This document shows positions 33,619-45,752 of a stretch of 64,000 nucleotides of DNA, one piece after another (position 1 is the first letter of the stretch; each line of letters begins with the position of its first letter). The notes under the pieces are model-generated. The model did not search any database and was not told the DNA's origin. It worked only from the letters and a program-made list of their open reading frames with translations. The stretch covers positions 248,001 to 312,000 of the forward strand of contig NW_025954998.1 of the NCBI RefSeq assembly GCF_022376445.1, written 5' to 3'. The translations under genes and the position numbers were made by a program. Origin of the DNA: Fomitopsis serialis. Taxonomy: Eukaryota > Basidiomycota > Agaricomycetes > Polyporales > Fomitopsidaceae.

Positions 33619-35389
33619 TCACTGAGCGCGAGGATGCTTGGAGGGTGCCCGGCCACGGACAGGACGACTTGGCGCAGGTTGATCCGCAACAGCGGCAAGA
33701 CGACTTGGGCCTGGCTGTGTCTCCTGTGCCGCATTGCGTAAATCCCGCAGTCGCTTCTTGGCCTCTTGCAGGTTTTGTGTAAGCAAGGCGTGTGTCGCCT
33801 GCAGGGCAATCACCTGACCGGAAAGCGTGTCGCGCTCCCTTTCGATGTGCCTGACGACATACTCCAGCGATGCAATGTCGGGCGGTTCCCCACTCAACGA
33901 TCCTACCAACCCGCTGTCGGACCCACCATCAGATTGGACATCTTCATCGACGTTTAGGGCGCCGAATCCCGACACCTGGGTCTCGCTACCAGGCGACCCG
34001 TGACGGACCGGTCCCCCAGTCTCTACGTCAGACGACGGAGTCACGACCGTCTGCGACGACGATCGTGTCGACGCCAATGTCGACGAGCGAAGCCTCTTGC
34101 CCTCACCGGTGGGCGCAGGTTTGTCGTCAGGCTTCGCCCGCTTCCTGCGCGGCGCGTCTCCCACTGAGTCCGTCAGTTCGCGTTTGGGACGCAGACTCCT
34201 CGTCTCCTTGGTTGAGACCACCGTCGTAGAAGCCGTGTCTTCTTCATCTACATCGACCACGGTGGCGGTCGACTGCGATCGTCGCGCCCGATGAACCGGC
34301 TTGGCCTTTGCAGCCGCGGTCGACGTGCGACGCGTCGCTCGGCTGGCGGGAACAACTTGCACTTCCTCCGGGGCCTTTCTCTTACCCTTAGTTCTGGACG
34401 CGGCGGGGACGTTCACGGCTGGCTGCGGTGTTGTCGCTTCTGAGGATGGTTGACCGTCAGATGTGCTCCGCTGTCCGGGCCCGAAACCCGACCATTGCAC
34501 TTACTTTTGCTCTGCGTTCCGGTTAGGGAGTATCCGTTGTAGTAACACCCCTTTCCTGCGGTTTTACAAGTACCACATGCTACCGCGCCCTTCTCCAACA
34601 CGCACGGTCTCACGGCCCTCGTAGCCGTCCGACAGTAGTCGCACTACACTTCGATTAACTCGACACCAACAGTCCGCACTTTTCCGAACACACACCTTTT
34701 TGAGCTGCTTGCGGTACTGCTCTGCCTTCGTCTTATTTCCTTCCTTTGCCGACTCAGCGAGGATCGACGCGCGTTTGGTCTTCGCCTGCTCAGATTTCCG
34801 AGGCGGAGACTGCACCTCATCCTCCCCGACGTTTTCATCATCGTCCTGCTCTAGCTCGTCCTGCTCAGCTTCGTCCTCGTCTTCTCCTCCATTCCCCGGC
34901 ACTCCGTCGTCCTCGCTGCCAGACTGACCTTCGTCGTTGTCCTCGTTGTCGAGCTGGTCGCCTGCCATTGGATCGTCGACATCGTGGTTCACGTCCTTCC
35001 ACAGTCGGCTCCCGGGCCACCTACTGTAGCCACCATGCAGGAGTTCCGGCCATTCCCGCTTGACCCACGCGAGTGTGCTTTGTTGAACGATTTCCCCTTG
35101 ACCACCTCCATGAGATCGTTCAGCCGCAAAGACGCCCACATAGGCTCGAGCGTCCTCCCCGTCGGAAGGCCGATGAGAGCACCATATCTGAGCTGCGTGC
35201 AGAGTGTCAGGTCGCCGACCAATAAGGATTGGACAGCATGACGCACCAGCAATTCTCGGATCTCCTCCACCACATCTTGGGTCGCGTCGGCGGACCGCGG
35301 TCCACAGAGTTCGCTTGGTCGAACCAAAGGTCCAAGTTTCCCTCCATCTGTTCCTTGCGCGACAGTGGTTTGGCGGGCACCTTCGACAT
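33619..35389 (-). CDS. Array paralogue C: variant Zn2Cys6-like cluster and coiled coil
   Basis: Start MSKVPAK at 35389. EIRELLVRHAVQSLLVG parallels unit A. The family motif VKREWPELLHGGYSRWPGS is complete, followed by a long Glu/Asp-rich linker. Cysteine module 34545-34643: CDYC, then CGTCKTAGKGCYYNG and SLTG, spacing C-x2-C-x9-C-x8-C-x2-C-x6-C, identical to B. The final exon (about 34500 to 33619) has DAPRRKRAKPDD, shared with B, a Ser/Thr-rich linker and a coiled coil from IASLEYVVRHIERERD, ending in a basic Pro-rich tail. B and C are the closest pair in the array. A palindrome site lies 232 bp upstream of the start. Confidence 0.68.
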
Positions 35390-35620
35390 GGCTAGACGGC
35401 AGTGGGTGTAGATCAGGACGTAGTTGACCGAGTTGAGATTGGGAGCCTGTGAACCGACGAACGCCACGCCAGCACCGTGTTGATCACGGCTCGCCTGGCA
35501 GGCGCCTCGTGCCGGTCATGTGTGACCGGACGACAATCAAACTGATCAATCGCCGCTTACAAAGAGAGACTGATACGTCGCGCCTTCCAAAAGGCGTGCC
35601 GTTTGATCGCGCGGTGCCAC

Positions 35621-35636
35621 ATCGTTCGCAAACGAT
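35621..35636. repeat. 16-bp palindrome site upstream of unit C
   Basis: ATCGTTCGCAAACGAT, about 232 bp before the unit C start. Confidence 0.65.
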
Positions 35637-35923
35637 GCAGCCCTGGGCCTCCGCGGCCCATCGGTATGGGGAAGGTCGCATACCACAGCCCAGTGCGTTG
35701 TCGATCGATGTGGGTCACGGGATCCATTTTCCTGTTGTGCTCACTGTGCCTCCAACACGCCAGCGATGAAGATTCGACGCGCCAGTCTGTATTACAACGC
35801 GATAATGTGCATGTAGTACACCTTTTGGATTTGGGTATCTCCCGCGCATTTTAATTACACATTGAGATTTTCCAGGAATCGACATGAGACATTCCGATAC
35901 GCGTTCTACGAACTAATCCACCA

Positions 35924-37493
35924 CTAGGCATTCCCCGCCTTGCGTGCTGCCTCAAGCTCTGACAGTTCCGCCCACGCTTTGTCCAAGATTTCTCGTTCCT
36001 CAGCGACACTCGCCCGGAGCTGCTCCGTCCTGTGAACCTGTGCGGCAACATCTGCCTCCGCCCGCTTGAGGTCCTTCTGGTAGTGTCGCAACAGAGCCGC
36101 TGGCGATGGATCCATAGGCAGCTCCTCAACAGGTCGGTACAGGCTCAGGTCGACATCCGTTCCTGGGACGCGGACTTCGGCGCGATGCACGGGTGTATGC
36201 CGCGCCACCTCCGTGCCCGTCTTCAGCGGTTCCTCGGACGAGTCGCGCTCAGAGGTCGCCCGTTCCTTTCCGCGCGACAGCGCCCGTGCCTTCGGGTATC
36301 CTGTGCTTTTCGAGGCACCGGCACTGGGGGCGTCACTCGTAACGGCCTTCTTCTGTTGCTTCGGATCAGCCTTCGGTTCACTCGCGGTGGATCCGCTAAG
36401 ATGCTCTGGAAACCGAGTCAGGTTGTGTCGCGAGTGGGACGGCATCGCTACGTCGGCAGGGAGGCACTCACTGCTCATATATCCACTGAGTGACCCATTG
36501 TCGAAGAAACAACCTTTGCGCCGCCTCTTGCATTCCTCGCATTTGAGGTGGCCTGGGAGCACAACACAAGGCCTGTTGACGTTGACTGCCGATTTGCAAT
36601 AATCGCACTGTGCTCGTCACACATACTCTGAACGCATTCCTTACGCATCGAGGTGAAGATGCGTACCTTTTGTCCGGCTTGAAGGCGGCTTCGCGCCTGT
36701 TCCGCGATGACCTCTCTCTTCCCCGTCGCATTTGCCGTGGACCGCTTCGGCGCAGACCCACCTGCACGTCCGTCATCCAGCACGACATTCGACACCCGGG
36801 CTTCTCAGGCTTTCCCCCACCGGCTTGCGAGTCCTCGCTGACTCGCACAGTCTTCGCCTTTCCGAGTACCCCTTTGTCGTTACCTGCGGGTTCGGATGTC
36901 CTGTACAAGCCGTCAGTCGCCAGAATCAATGCCGCGCTTTACCCTGACCTACCTACGGCTGATGCTACTTGTTATGGTTGTCATGAGCCCTTCGCAAAGT
37001 GTTAACCAATGTTCGATGCGGCCATGCTGCGACCACTTTACCTATATCCTTCTCGTCGAATTCGAACCGTGTTGGAAGCACGGGAATTGCATTGGCGGGC
37101 GACTTCAAACTTGACCAGTGCTTTTCAATCCAGTGGTCGACTTCCTTCGGTTGCTTCTGGTTAGCCATCGCGGTCGCAAACGCCTTCACCGCTTCCCCGA
37201 TGTTCTCCTTGTCGCCCTTGGCCTTCCATGCTGTCCTGTCCTTGTACAGATCCTCTTTCACTCCGTAATTTATCTGTCGTCATCAGTATCAGGTCGTCGT
37301 GGCGTCACTACACGGAATCGGGACGTACCAACGCGTCACGCAGAAGCCTCAGACCGTTGATTTGCCATGTCACCGTCCCGACGGCGAAGACCTTCTTGTC
37401 AATCGCATCCAACACCTTTCGGACGTGCGCTATGTGCGGGCGTGGCGGCGGGCTTGCGGTACCTCCAGTGGCAACTTTGGTGTGAGGCGGCAT
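35924..37493 (-). CDS. Array paralogue D: variant Zn2Cys6-like cluster and coiled coil
   Basis: Start MPPHTKVATGG at 37493. N-terminal helices and VDHWIEKHWSSL in place of the WPEL block. A short basic/Ser-rich exon precedes the cysteine module at 36509-36607: QCDYC, CEECKRRRKGCFF and SLSG, same spacing as B and C. The last exon (to 35924) holds a charged linker and a long coiled coil (LLRHYQKDLKRAEADV onward). No palindrome core was found in the gap between this start and the end of unit E. Confidence 0.65.
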
Positions 37494-37886
37494 TATTGTT
37501 GGAAGAGCGGTTAGGGGGTGAGCTATCAAACACAACGGGTGAAAGTCGTCCGGGAAGTGTGGCGGGAAATAAGCGCTTTGTGCAAGACACAACAGACGCC
37601 CGTAGTCGACACCGCTGCGGTGGCGCACCTGGGCCACAATCTGTGTCGACTTCACTGGTCGGCTTGGATGTCGGTAACGGATAGCTGCGCGAAGTGTAGT
37701 ATAGTGACATTCCACATGCGCCGCATTGCATGCTAAGCCTAGATACGGTTGCTATACAATCCGTTCGAGCTCATTTGCTACTTGTTGCCTTTGTACGTCT
37801 TACACGTCCGATAATGTTACAATTTGATGACATGTTGGGGGACAGTACCCTTATAGCTACAATGCGTAATACACCTCCTTACAGTA

Positions 37887-39049
37887 CTACTCGTCGTTAT
37901 CGTATCCCAGTTCGGCTATACGGCGCTCACAGTCACGGAGGTTCCTCTTCAGCGTTGCCTCCTTCTCCTTCGCCGCGGAAAGCGCAACATTGGCACGTGC
38001 GAGTTGCCCCTCAAGCATCTCCAGCTTCATCGTATGCTTCGCGACGTACCGCCTGAGGGCATCCTCGCGGGTCTCGTCACCAGCCTGCGGAATATTGGGA
38101 CTGCGTACAACCTCACCAACCCCGTGGCCGATCGAGGATATGCCCTGCGCATCCGAAGACGCATGCGTCTGTCGTACTCTCTTGGGATGCGGGGGGCGGT
38201 GGCCGATTGAGGCCGCTTGCGCTTGAGGGGCGGAAGATGGACGTCGGAGTGCCGCCCCTGTGTCACAGCTAATCCAAATGTCGCAGGCCGAGGCACTGTC
38301 ACGACACTCGAGGGTTCATTGTCGGGCGGCGTCGCAATGGCTGTCGGGAATGTATGCGATGCCACGTCATCACGCTGCGGCCGCACGTCGACTTGTCGAA
38401 CACTGCACTGATGTGAATAATGGTATGTCGGTCATGGCCTCGCGACTCACTCACAGCGAACACCCGGCACCAACGAAAGACCCTGGAAAGTGCAGTCGCA
38501 CTGAGCCTTGACGCAGTTCCCACACGCGACGCTACTCCTCGGTTCGAAAGTACACCTTCGAGCAGATGACCCGGGCGCGAGGCATTGATCACACTAAAGG
38601 ATTGTCAGATACAATTAGATGCTCTTCCCCGTCGGCTCTATATGACAACGTACCACGACAAGCCGCGCCTTCATGACTCGCGCGAGAGCGGAGACATCGA
38701 CCGCAGATGTTGCGCTGGGGTCCACATCTTGAACGCGCCGGTCGTTTCCCGTGGTCTCGCTCATTCGAAGATGTTCCTGGACCCCGTCCGAGTCTTCTCC
38801 TCCCTCTCCGGAGTCGACCTCCGCCCCAGAACCTTCGTCTGAAAGCGGCTCACATGGATCCGACGACGAAGGTGAGTCGTCTGACCCTTCCCAGGGCTGG
38901 GCTTCATCGTTCTCTGTCCAGTCCTCGTCGCTGGTTTCTTTCCCGCCCTTCCTCGACGATTGACCTTCCACCGCCAGTCTTGTCTGTCGATTATCGGTGG
39001 TTCTGCTTCGGGAGTGTGTGACTGTCTGGTGGGAGCGCAGGTGCGACAT
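37887..39049 (-). CDS. Array paralogue E: variant Zn2Cys6-like cluster and coiled coil
   Basis: Start taken at MSHLRSHQ (39049). This copy lacks a recognisable WPEL block; its N-terminal exon is acidic and Ser-rich (DEDWTENDEAQPWEG). Cysteine module 38492-38593: CDQC and CGNCVKAQCDCTFQG, with nine rather than eight residues between the third and fourth Cys and one extra Cys. The C-terminal exon forms a clear coiled coil (VAKHTMKLEMLEGQLARAN onward) ending at 37887. A palindrome site lies 167 bp upstream of the start. Confidence 0.6.
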
Positions 39050-39215
39050 CGAGGAATGGTAAAGGTGTGTTAAAGCGATTGCGGAGGACTGGTGGACGAG
39101 TGTGGCTGGCTCCCGACGCAATGACCACGTGTCTCATCATTAGCGCTCGTGGCCCATTTGCGATATTCCCGGACTGCGACAAGGGGATGACATCGGCCGA
39201 CGATACGTCAGGAGT

Positions 39216-39231
39216 ATCGTTCGTGAGCGAT
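39216..39231. repeat. 16-bp palindrome site upstream of unit E
   Basis: ATCGTTCGTGAGCGAT, about 167 bp before the unit E start; one mismatch in the right arm. Confidence 0.55.
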
Positions 39232-39610
39232 CCGTGGGCTTTCAAGGCGAAAACTGCCTACATTCCACGCTCCCAAGTTGTCCGTGCTCTTGTCGCGTCA
39301 TTCACTCATCTTACGTGTATCCTCACAGCGAATGCTCATTCCATTCGCCAATGTCGATAATGTACGATGAGTAATACAGGTGAGATAAAACATGGGTCGA
39401 CAACTTCGACAACAGACGAGGTTTGCATAAATCGAGCGCACCACCTATGAACTTTCCCCGCAACCGATCATATCCCTGGCTTACGCTCCTTCGCCGCACA
39501 CGCATCCATCATCCACCATGCACGTCGCGACATGAAAGAACGGGTGCCGACATCGACGTAGACTGCGAGCGGGGCGTGTGCGATGGACCGAGGTCCGGTG
39601 GAGTGCACAG

Positions 39611-41212
39611 TCAGCGGTGCACGCTCGGCGATCCGGGCTGACTGCGATCACTTGCCAACTCCTCCGCCTCGTCCAACGTTGCGATGTACGCGCGCAAACC
39701 CTCGGCCTGATACTCCAGGACCTGCATCCGTGCATTGATGTGTCGGAGTTCATCATACGCAGCTTGGTACAACCTGGTGCCTTGGTATACGTCCATCCGG
39801 GTGCCGTTCGAATGCCTGACTTCAGCGGAGGAAGCTACCATTGCGATCGCCGTAGCGCATCTGGCCATGACACCTCCGGCTTGGGGATGCTGACTCGCCC
39901 TCGTCCTTCTTCGTCCCCCGGGATATCTTGCAAGACGTCGTCGTTTTGGACAGTATGTCGACCGCCGCCCACGGCCGCTGTCTCGGAACGGCTGCGACGA
40001 GGGCGTTTGGTGCGGTCAGACGGCTGTGGGCTCTCGCGGCCTTCCGCGTCTTCTCCAGTATCTTGTGGGGCTTCCACCGCCGTGTCACCCTTCTCCTCTT
40101 CAGGACGGCCAGCTGTCTCCTCCTCGCCCGTTTCGACTCCCGGAGCCAAGGTCACGGAGGGTCCATCCGTCGACGTCGCCGTGTGCTCGACCTCCGCGGG
40201 TCCCCCATGCGTGACGCCTGCATTGGGAGCCGCTTGCACCCCGTTCTCCTCATCAACCGTCGGTTTAGACGGCCCCAGCACTTCGACACGCTGTCGCTTC
40301 GCGTGGCCTGGATTGTGTGAGCCTGCATCGTAAAGTACTGATTAGTCGCACACACCGTCAGATGTAACATATCGCCGCTCTCCCGTGTTCCACGAACATG
40401 CCAGTTGGTTTCGAGGCACCGTGCACACTCCGACGCCCCCGCCTCTACAGTGCACTGCGCTCCACTGGGCAGCTCCATGCAGTTGTCGCACAGCTGTAGT
40501 CCAACGTCAGCGCGTGTGATAAGAGAGTGAGAACGTCGTCGCGTACCTGCTCGGATGCTGCGCGGAGCCTTCCCCAATCTCGCCCTCCTCCATGTCCGTA
40601 GCCTTTCGCTTTCCACTCGCTTCCCTCCTCATTGGCTCTGAATCTGCGTTGGCAGAAGGGGCTACCTGTTTGACTATTTTCACCTTCCTCCCCGGTGGTC
40701 CCGGTGGTCCGAACTTCACGACTGCTCCGTCGAGGGCCACGATCGGTGCGACCTTCTGCTGGTGTGTTGCAGCCTCGGGCCGTGGCGCGCGACGCTTCAT
40801 TTCAGACAGCTGGCGTCAGGTCGCAGTGCAAAGAACAGGAGACGTAACGTACCGCTCCTCTCGGTGGGTCGGTCGCGGTATAGATCACACTGTCAGTAGG
40901 GAATGATGGTCCCAACCATGCTTTCAAGTCTACGGGGCCCGCTCGTGAACCTTCTCATAGCGTCCTTCACTGCGGTCGCCAGCTCCTCAGCATGCGGCTC
41001 CGTGGGGTGGTTCCCTCGATGGGCGAGGTACAGATCCTATTTGGTCATCATTTCAGGCCATACGTCGCGGCCAGTAGGTTCGTCACACTCACCTGAAGCT
41101 GCTTGTACCCCACTATCCAACGGACCAACTCATCTCCTCCCTCCGGCACAGGATTGATCCGCAGATAGCGCATCACCTTCTCCACGGGGCTTAGAATACC
41201 AAGGTGCGACAT
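39611..41212 (-). CDS. Array paralogue F: cysteine-cluster and coiled-coil protein
   Basis: Start MSHLGILSPVEK at 41212; RINPVPEGGDELVRWIVGYK resembles the N-termini of G, H and I. Next exon: helix EELATAVKDAMRRF. A Lys/Pro-rich exon ends with SGKRKATDMEEGE, close to unit I (SGKRKATDLDHD). Cysteine module about 40400-40490: CDNC and CARC; the sixth Cys position reads Trp-His (NWHVRG), so the cluster may be incomplete. A Glu/Pro-rich linker carries RTKRPRRSRSE, and a C-terminal coiled coil (AAYDELRHINARMQVLE) ends at 39611. Confidence 0.58.
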
Positions 41213-41533
41213 GTCGAGATTGACGGGGAAGGATGAGAATGCAGGTCGCCCGAACGCGCGACTGCGACTGCTCGGGTATGAAGTGTGGCTTCGGCCTTGC
41301 CGTTTTTGGAGAACAATGCCACGTTTAGCGCCCGATCGGCTGATTAGCCGCTCGTCGTTCCTCGTTCTGTGGCGCACGAGGGAGTCGCATATGCAGGCAA
41401 AACTAAGTACGGAGCGAGATGTCGCGCGACCTTTCGTGTGAGCCACGCCACTCTGCAGAACTCATGACTGTATTTAAAGGCGGACGTCCCTAGGTACCTG
41501 CAGACATGCACTCCACATCGTGACGGTTGGTAC

Positions 41534-42808
41534 CTACTGTTTGCAATCTACCGGGTCTTCCAGCTCCGCCATAATGAAGCGGACTGCCGTTGCCCGTCTT
41601 TCCAATGTCGCGATTTCCCTAAGGGTTGCGTCGAGGGCCGTCATCGCGCATCGACGGGCCATTTCGATTCTTCGGGATCGTCGGGAATGGCCTCTAGGTA
41701 TACTACAGGGACCTGACGGAATGGCCGTGGGCTCGAGACGCGTTCGAGGCCACCCACTTGTGAATGGATCTCGTCCGGCTTCGTAGCGGTGTCGGAGCTG
41801 TGCGACACGGTGTCGCCCGCGCTCCCTAACGTGAGGTCTTGGGTGTTCCCTCGTTGGCAGCGCGCAGCACCTGGAAGCTTGGAGGGGACCCTCACCTGGC
41901 CATGCGCAATTGTCTCAGCCTAATTACAGCACGGTGAACGGTATTCTCACCATCATAGCTTTCTGCCGACATTGAGAAACCCTCCCACGTACACGGACAC
42001 TCGTCGTAGCGACACTTCTCGCACGTAGTACTGCCTTCCGCGAGATGGCAATGCATTATGGCCCCCATTTCCCCAAGCATCGATCACACTTGGCGGACTG
42101 GTGAGTCTGTCGCGCTAGCGTTCATGAAGCCGCTAGACTGCTTACCTTTCCTCTACGCTCGTATACTTCGTATGCGCGACTCACCATCTCGTCCACGTTC
42201 ACTTCTTCGTTTGTCTTCGTCGCCTGCATCGTCGCCTCATCGTCGCCTGCACGTCGCCTGCATCGTCGCCCATATGGCTTTCCATGTCGCGCCCCTTTCC
42301 CTTGGTGTCAGGTCGCCCTTTCTTGCTCCCGTGTGACCGCGTGCGTCTCTGGCGACCGCTGCGCGCCGGCCAGCGCGTCCGCCCCGCTGGGTGGGTGCCA
42401 TGCCTTCCACACTCGCTGGTGACCCGCGATTATTGGCAGGCCTATCGATAACCAACGCCAGGGCAAACTCCTTCTCCTGACGTTTAACAGCCTCGGAGAG
42501 CTCTGGAAAATGTTCGAGCACCCAGTCCCTGAGCTCGCCGGTAATCCTGTCCGCGACATCGTCCGTGGCCTTTCGTACCATCTGCCATATTGCCTCGTCG
42601 CGTGGCTGGGCCATCGTCCTCTGTTTGTATAGCACCTTGGTATCCTTTCGGTTATACGAAGTGGTGAAGAACATTCGTTGTACATGCTTACTAGGACGTC
42701 GTTGAACTTGTCGACCCATTGCGGCAATTGGGAGTCGTCGTCGGGCACTGACTTGGCCAAGAAACTGGTGACCCTCTTTGCAGGGTTATTGGACGACGGC
42801 TGGTGCAT
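41534..42808 (-). CDS. Array paralogue G: variant Zn2Cys6-like cluster, one-base frame break
   Basis: Start MHQPSSNNPAK at 42808. LPQWVDKFNDVLVSMY parallels F and H; LRDWVLEHFPELSEAV is this copy's version of the WPEL helix. Cysteine module 41991-42088: CDRC, then CEKCRYDECPCTWEG, fitting C-x2-C-x9-C-x8-C-x2-C-x6-C only if one base is missing in the GGGG run near 42070. The C-terminal helix (TLREIATLERRATAVRFIM) is a short coiled coil ending at TAG 41534-41536. Confidence 0.55.
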
Positions 42809-43907
42809 GATGATGATGGCAAAGCGAGACGGCAGCACCGAGCATTCATGCGCGTGGTCGACGTCACGTATCAGTGCCAGATATGATCTCCTGCGTGTGT
42901 GTGAAGCACGTGGGTTCGGCGATCGCGAGGGTTTGATCTCCGACCTGCCGGAGCGCCCGAGTATCAGCCCCTCCGCTATTACGCGCATGCAGCGTATCTG
43001 TTTCCGCTACAATCCTTGGTCCATCTAGCGTACACGGCACATCAATCGTAGTGGATGAACTGACGGAATTCGTGTTACCATTTGTGAGGTTCATATCGGT
43101 ATGCAAGCCACACACACGACGTCCATAGTGTTTGAAGTCGCACAGACGTGTTCACTCCGAGGTATGAGACTGTCGCGCCATCGCTATTTTCAGCAGTGAT
43201 AGTGCGAACTGCTTCGTACTTTAATGGCCTGCGTGGCATCAGTAGCTTGCCAGGTATATACTGGTCTGCCCACGCTCGCACTCAGACTGCAGACGTGTCG
43301 CGGCATTCGATCGCTGCCACAAGTACACACACCGGAAGCATCTGGGCCTTGTTCCCGTCCGCCTCAAACCGCTAGGTCTATACTGAGATTTGCGGTTGAC
43401 GCATGTTCAGAGGTCACCATACTGAGTCGCTGACGTGCGACACACGTCCCGCCAGCTATCGCCGTCCTTGCATCGTAATTTAACGTATCGACCTCGTCCG
43501 CCTTGATGCGATACGCCCCAACGGTGTATACCGGCTTAGGGCATTCGCCTCCTGTGCACCCAACACATTCAAAGATTCAGACATCCGGATGCCTATCAGA
43601 CTGGCCTTCCTGCGCGTCCTGGTAATTGATGTCCGGGTGACATGCAATCGCAGCATCAGAGCCATACACACCCTTCTCAGATCGTCGCTGGGCATCTGCT
43701 GCGCCTATTTGCCGTTGCGGTTCCTCTATATTGTCATATAATAATCGCCACGCCTTGAACAGCAGCACCCCAGCAGGGAGATATACACTGGATGCTTCGA
43801 ACGATACTTTTTGATACACATTGTCGAGCATTTTCGGCACCGGTGATCCCAATTCTAGCCCGTTATTCACTGATATTGTCGACATCCCTACTACCCTTCT
43901 TCCTATC
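42809..43907. other. Gap between units H and G
   Basis: About 1.1 kb. A minus-strand open frame at 43577-43930 has no recognisable motif and no family resemblance; I do not call it a gene. Confidence 0.35.
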
Positions 43908-45181
43908 CTAAATAGTTGCCGTACCGTCAACGTCCTCCATATCCTGGATAAGCATTTCCAATGAACGACGCTGATGCATCAATACAGCCATACGCGCGTC
44001 CAGGTGCAGGATCTCCTCTTTGGCAGCATAGTACGCGAACGTCTCCTCCCGTTCTTCCGGAGACGGTGCCTCTTGCTTCGACGTGTTCATTGTCTGCGAT
44101 ACGTCCCCACTGTGAGATTTAGCAAGCGCACGCTGTGGCGTCGAGGCCTCTCTGTCGCGGGGATCGGCGCCCCTAGATGCGACAAATGTCTCCGCCATGC
44201 TGACACCGACTTTGTGCGACGCGAAAGGGTGTTCATTCTCCTTTCGAGGTTTCTTCCCCGTGACCCTTTGGTCCGCTGAATGTCGGACGTTGAGAGACTG
44301 GATACATGTCGCTCCGTTTCCGACAATGTACGCACCTTCGCGCATAATGTCGCGCGGGCTCACGCGGTCCCACATGCAGTTCAACCTCTGGTCCAGACAG
44401 CTCTGGCAGGCTGTCGACCCCGGAGCGACATGACAACCGGCTTTTGTGGGCCGTGCCTTGCAATTGTCGCACTAAGAATGTTGGCTGTCGGCACAGCGGG
44501 GTGAACGGATCGCGATAGTCGACATACCTGATGGTAGGTATCCCCGCCGTCCTCCAGGCTATCATCGAACCCCACCTCCGATGCAGTGCGTTTGCCCGCC
44601 ACACGTTCCGTGCTTCGCCCGGGGAGCGCTACGTGGTTTGAATGTATCCTCTCTCTGACCGTTTCCCCGCTTGGGACAGAGTCGGCCTGCGCAGAAGGCC
44701 CTCCCTCGACGCCTTGTTCTGCTGTGATGTCGTGATCGACTGGCTTTGCGTCTCGCATCTCTTTCTCCGCATTTCTCTACGGTACGGTTACCTTCCTTCA
44801 AAAGTGTCACTGACATTGTGTAGGAGTAACGCACCTGCGCCCTGCGCTTCTCAATTGGGTGGGACATCCAGGGATACGTCGCGACCCGCCAAGTGTGGTA
44901 CTGCGGCGTTCCTTTGGCGTCCATCTCGTCCCATATGTGGTTCAGTGCCGCGGCTTGTCTAGCCTTGTCTTCCACACTGGTATTTGGCCCGCGACTCCGG
45001 GTGTACTCATTCTGGTAGCACTCGGCGGTGAGCTCAGGTAAGGCCGTATCCATCCACTCACTGATGCTCCGTTGAACTTCACTGTCCACTGCAGCAGATC
45101 CTCGCCCTTCGCTGGCATCTTCATGCGCTGCATCCACGCGATATACTTGTCAAGAGCAGATCCACTGGCAGTCGACGACAT
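43908..45181 (-). CDS. Array paralogue H: variant Zn2Cys6-like cluster and coiled coil
   Basis: Start MSSTASGSALDKYIAWM at 45181, with GEDLLQWTVKFNGAS as in G. Second exon: SISEWMDTALPELTAE, then ALNHIWDEMDAKGTPQYHTW, matched in unit J. Cysteine module 44376-44471: CDNC, CQSCLDQRLNCMW, spacing C-x2-C-x8-C-x8-C-x2-C-x6-C with the Trp two residues after the last Cys seen in G-J. The C-terminal exon ends in AAKEEILHLDARMAVLMHQ, a coiled coil closely related to F and J. Confidence 0.65.
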
Positions 45182-45752
45182 GGTGAGCAAGGGGAATGAG
45201 GTCGTGTGGACAGCGGGAGACTTGGTGGGCGGTCTGAGTCAAAATCGCAACCTGGCCGAGAGTCGCAATCCGTCTATTTGAATGCCCGACATCCGAGATG
45301 TGCACCCTAATCTCGTGCCGACCCGGGTGCAATTTGGCACAGCACATGCCAGGAGTATGTTGCGATCACCAAACTCGTATTTATCTAGATTGCGCACTGA
45401 CGTAGTACGTGATGCGTTCTGCCCTCGTGTCTTACCAGGCAATGTATTCTGTTTTCCTATCGCACGGGCTACCATTACACACCTGTCATGAAGGTGTTCT
45501 GGTCGTTGTGCGTCACTTAAAGCTTAGCTTAATACGCACCGCGCTACCGTCGTGGTGTATGAATTCACCCTCGGGCATCTCTCTCGCGGGCTGTCGTTGT
45601 GCTTTATATTGTCGACAGCTGCCCTCGAATATGTGTACGCAGTCACAGGCATGTTTGGCCACCCAGCGTTGGCGTATCGTTTCCTTCCGTGGATAGACGC
45701 TAAGATGCATAGAGGATGTGTGAAATGCTCCTTGACTAAATCCTCTAACCTC

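Noticed and set aside
43577..43930. Small minus-strand open frame as a gene
   Set aside because: No motif, no splice partner and no similarity to array units.
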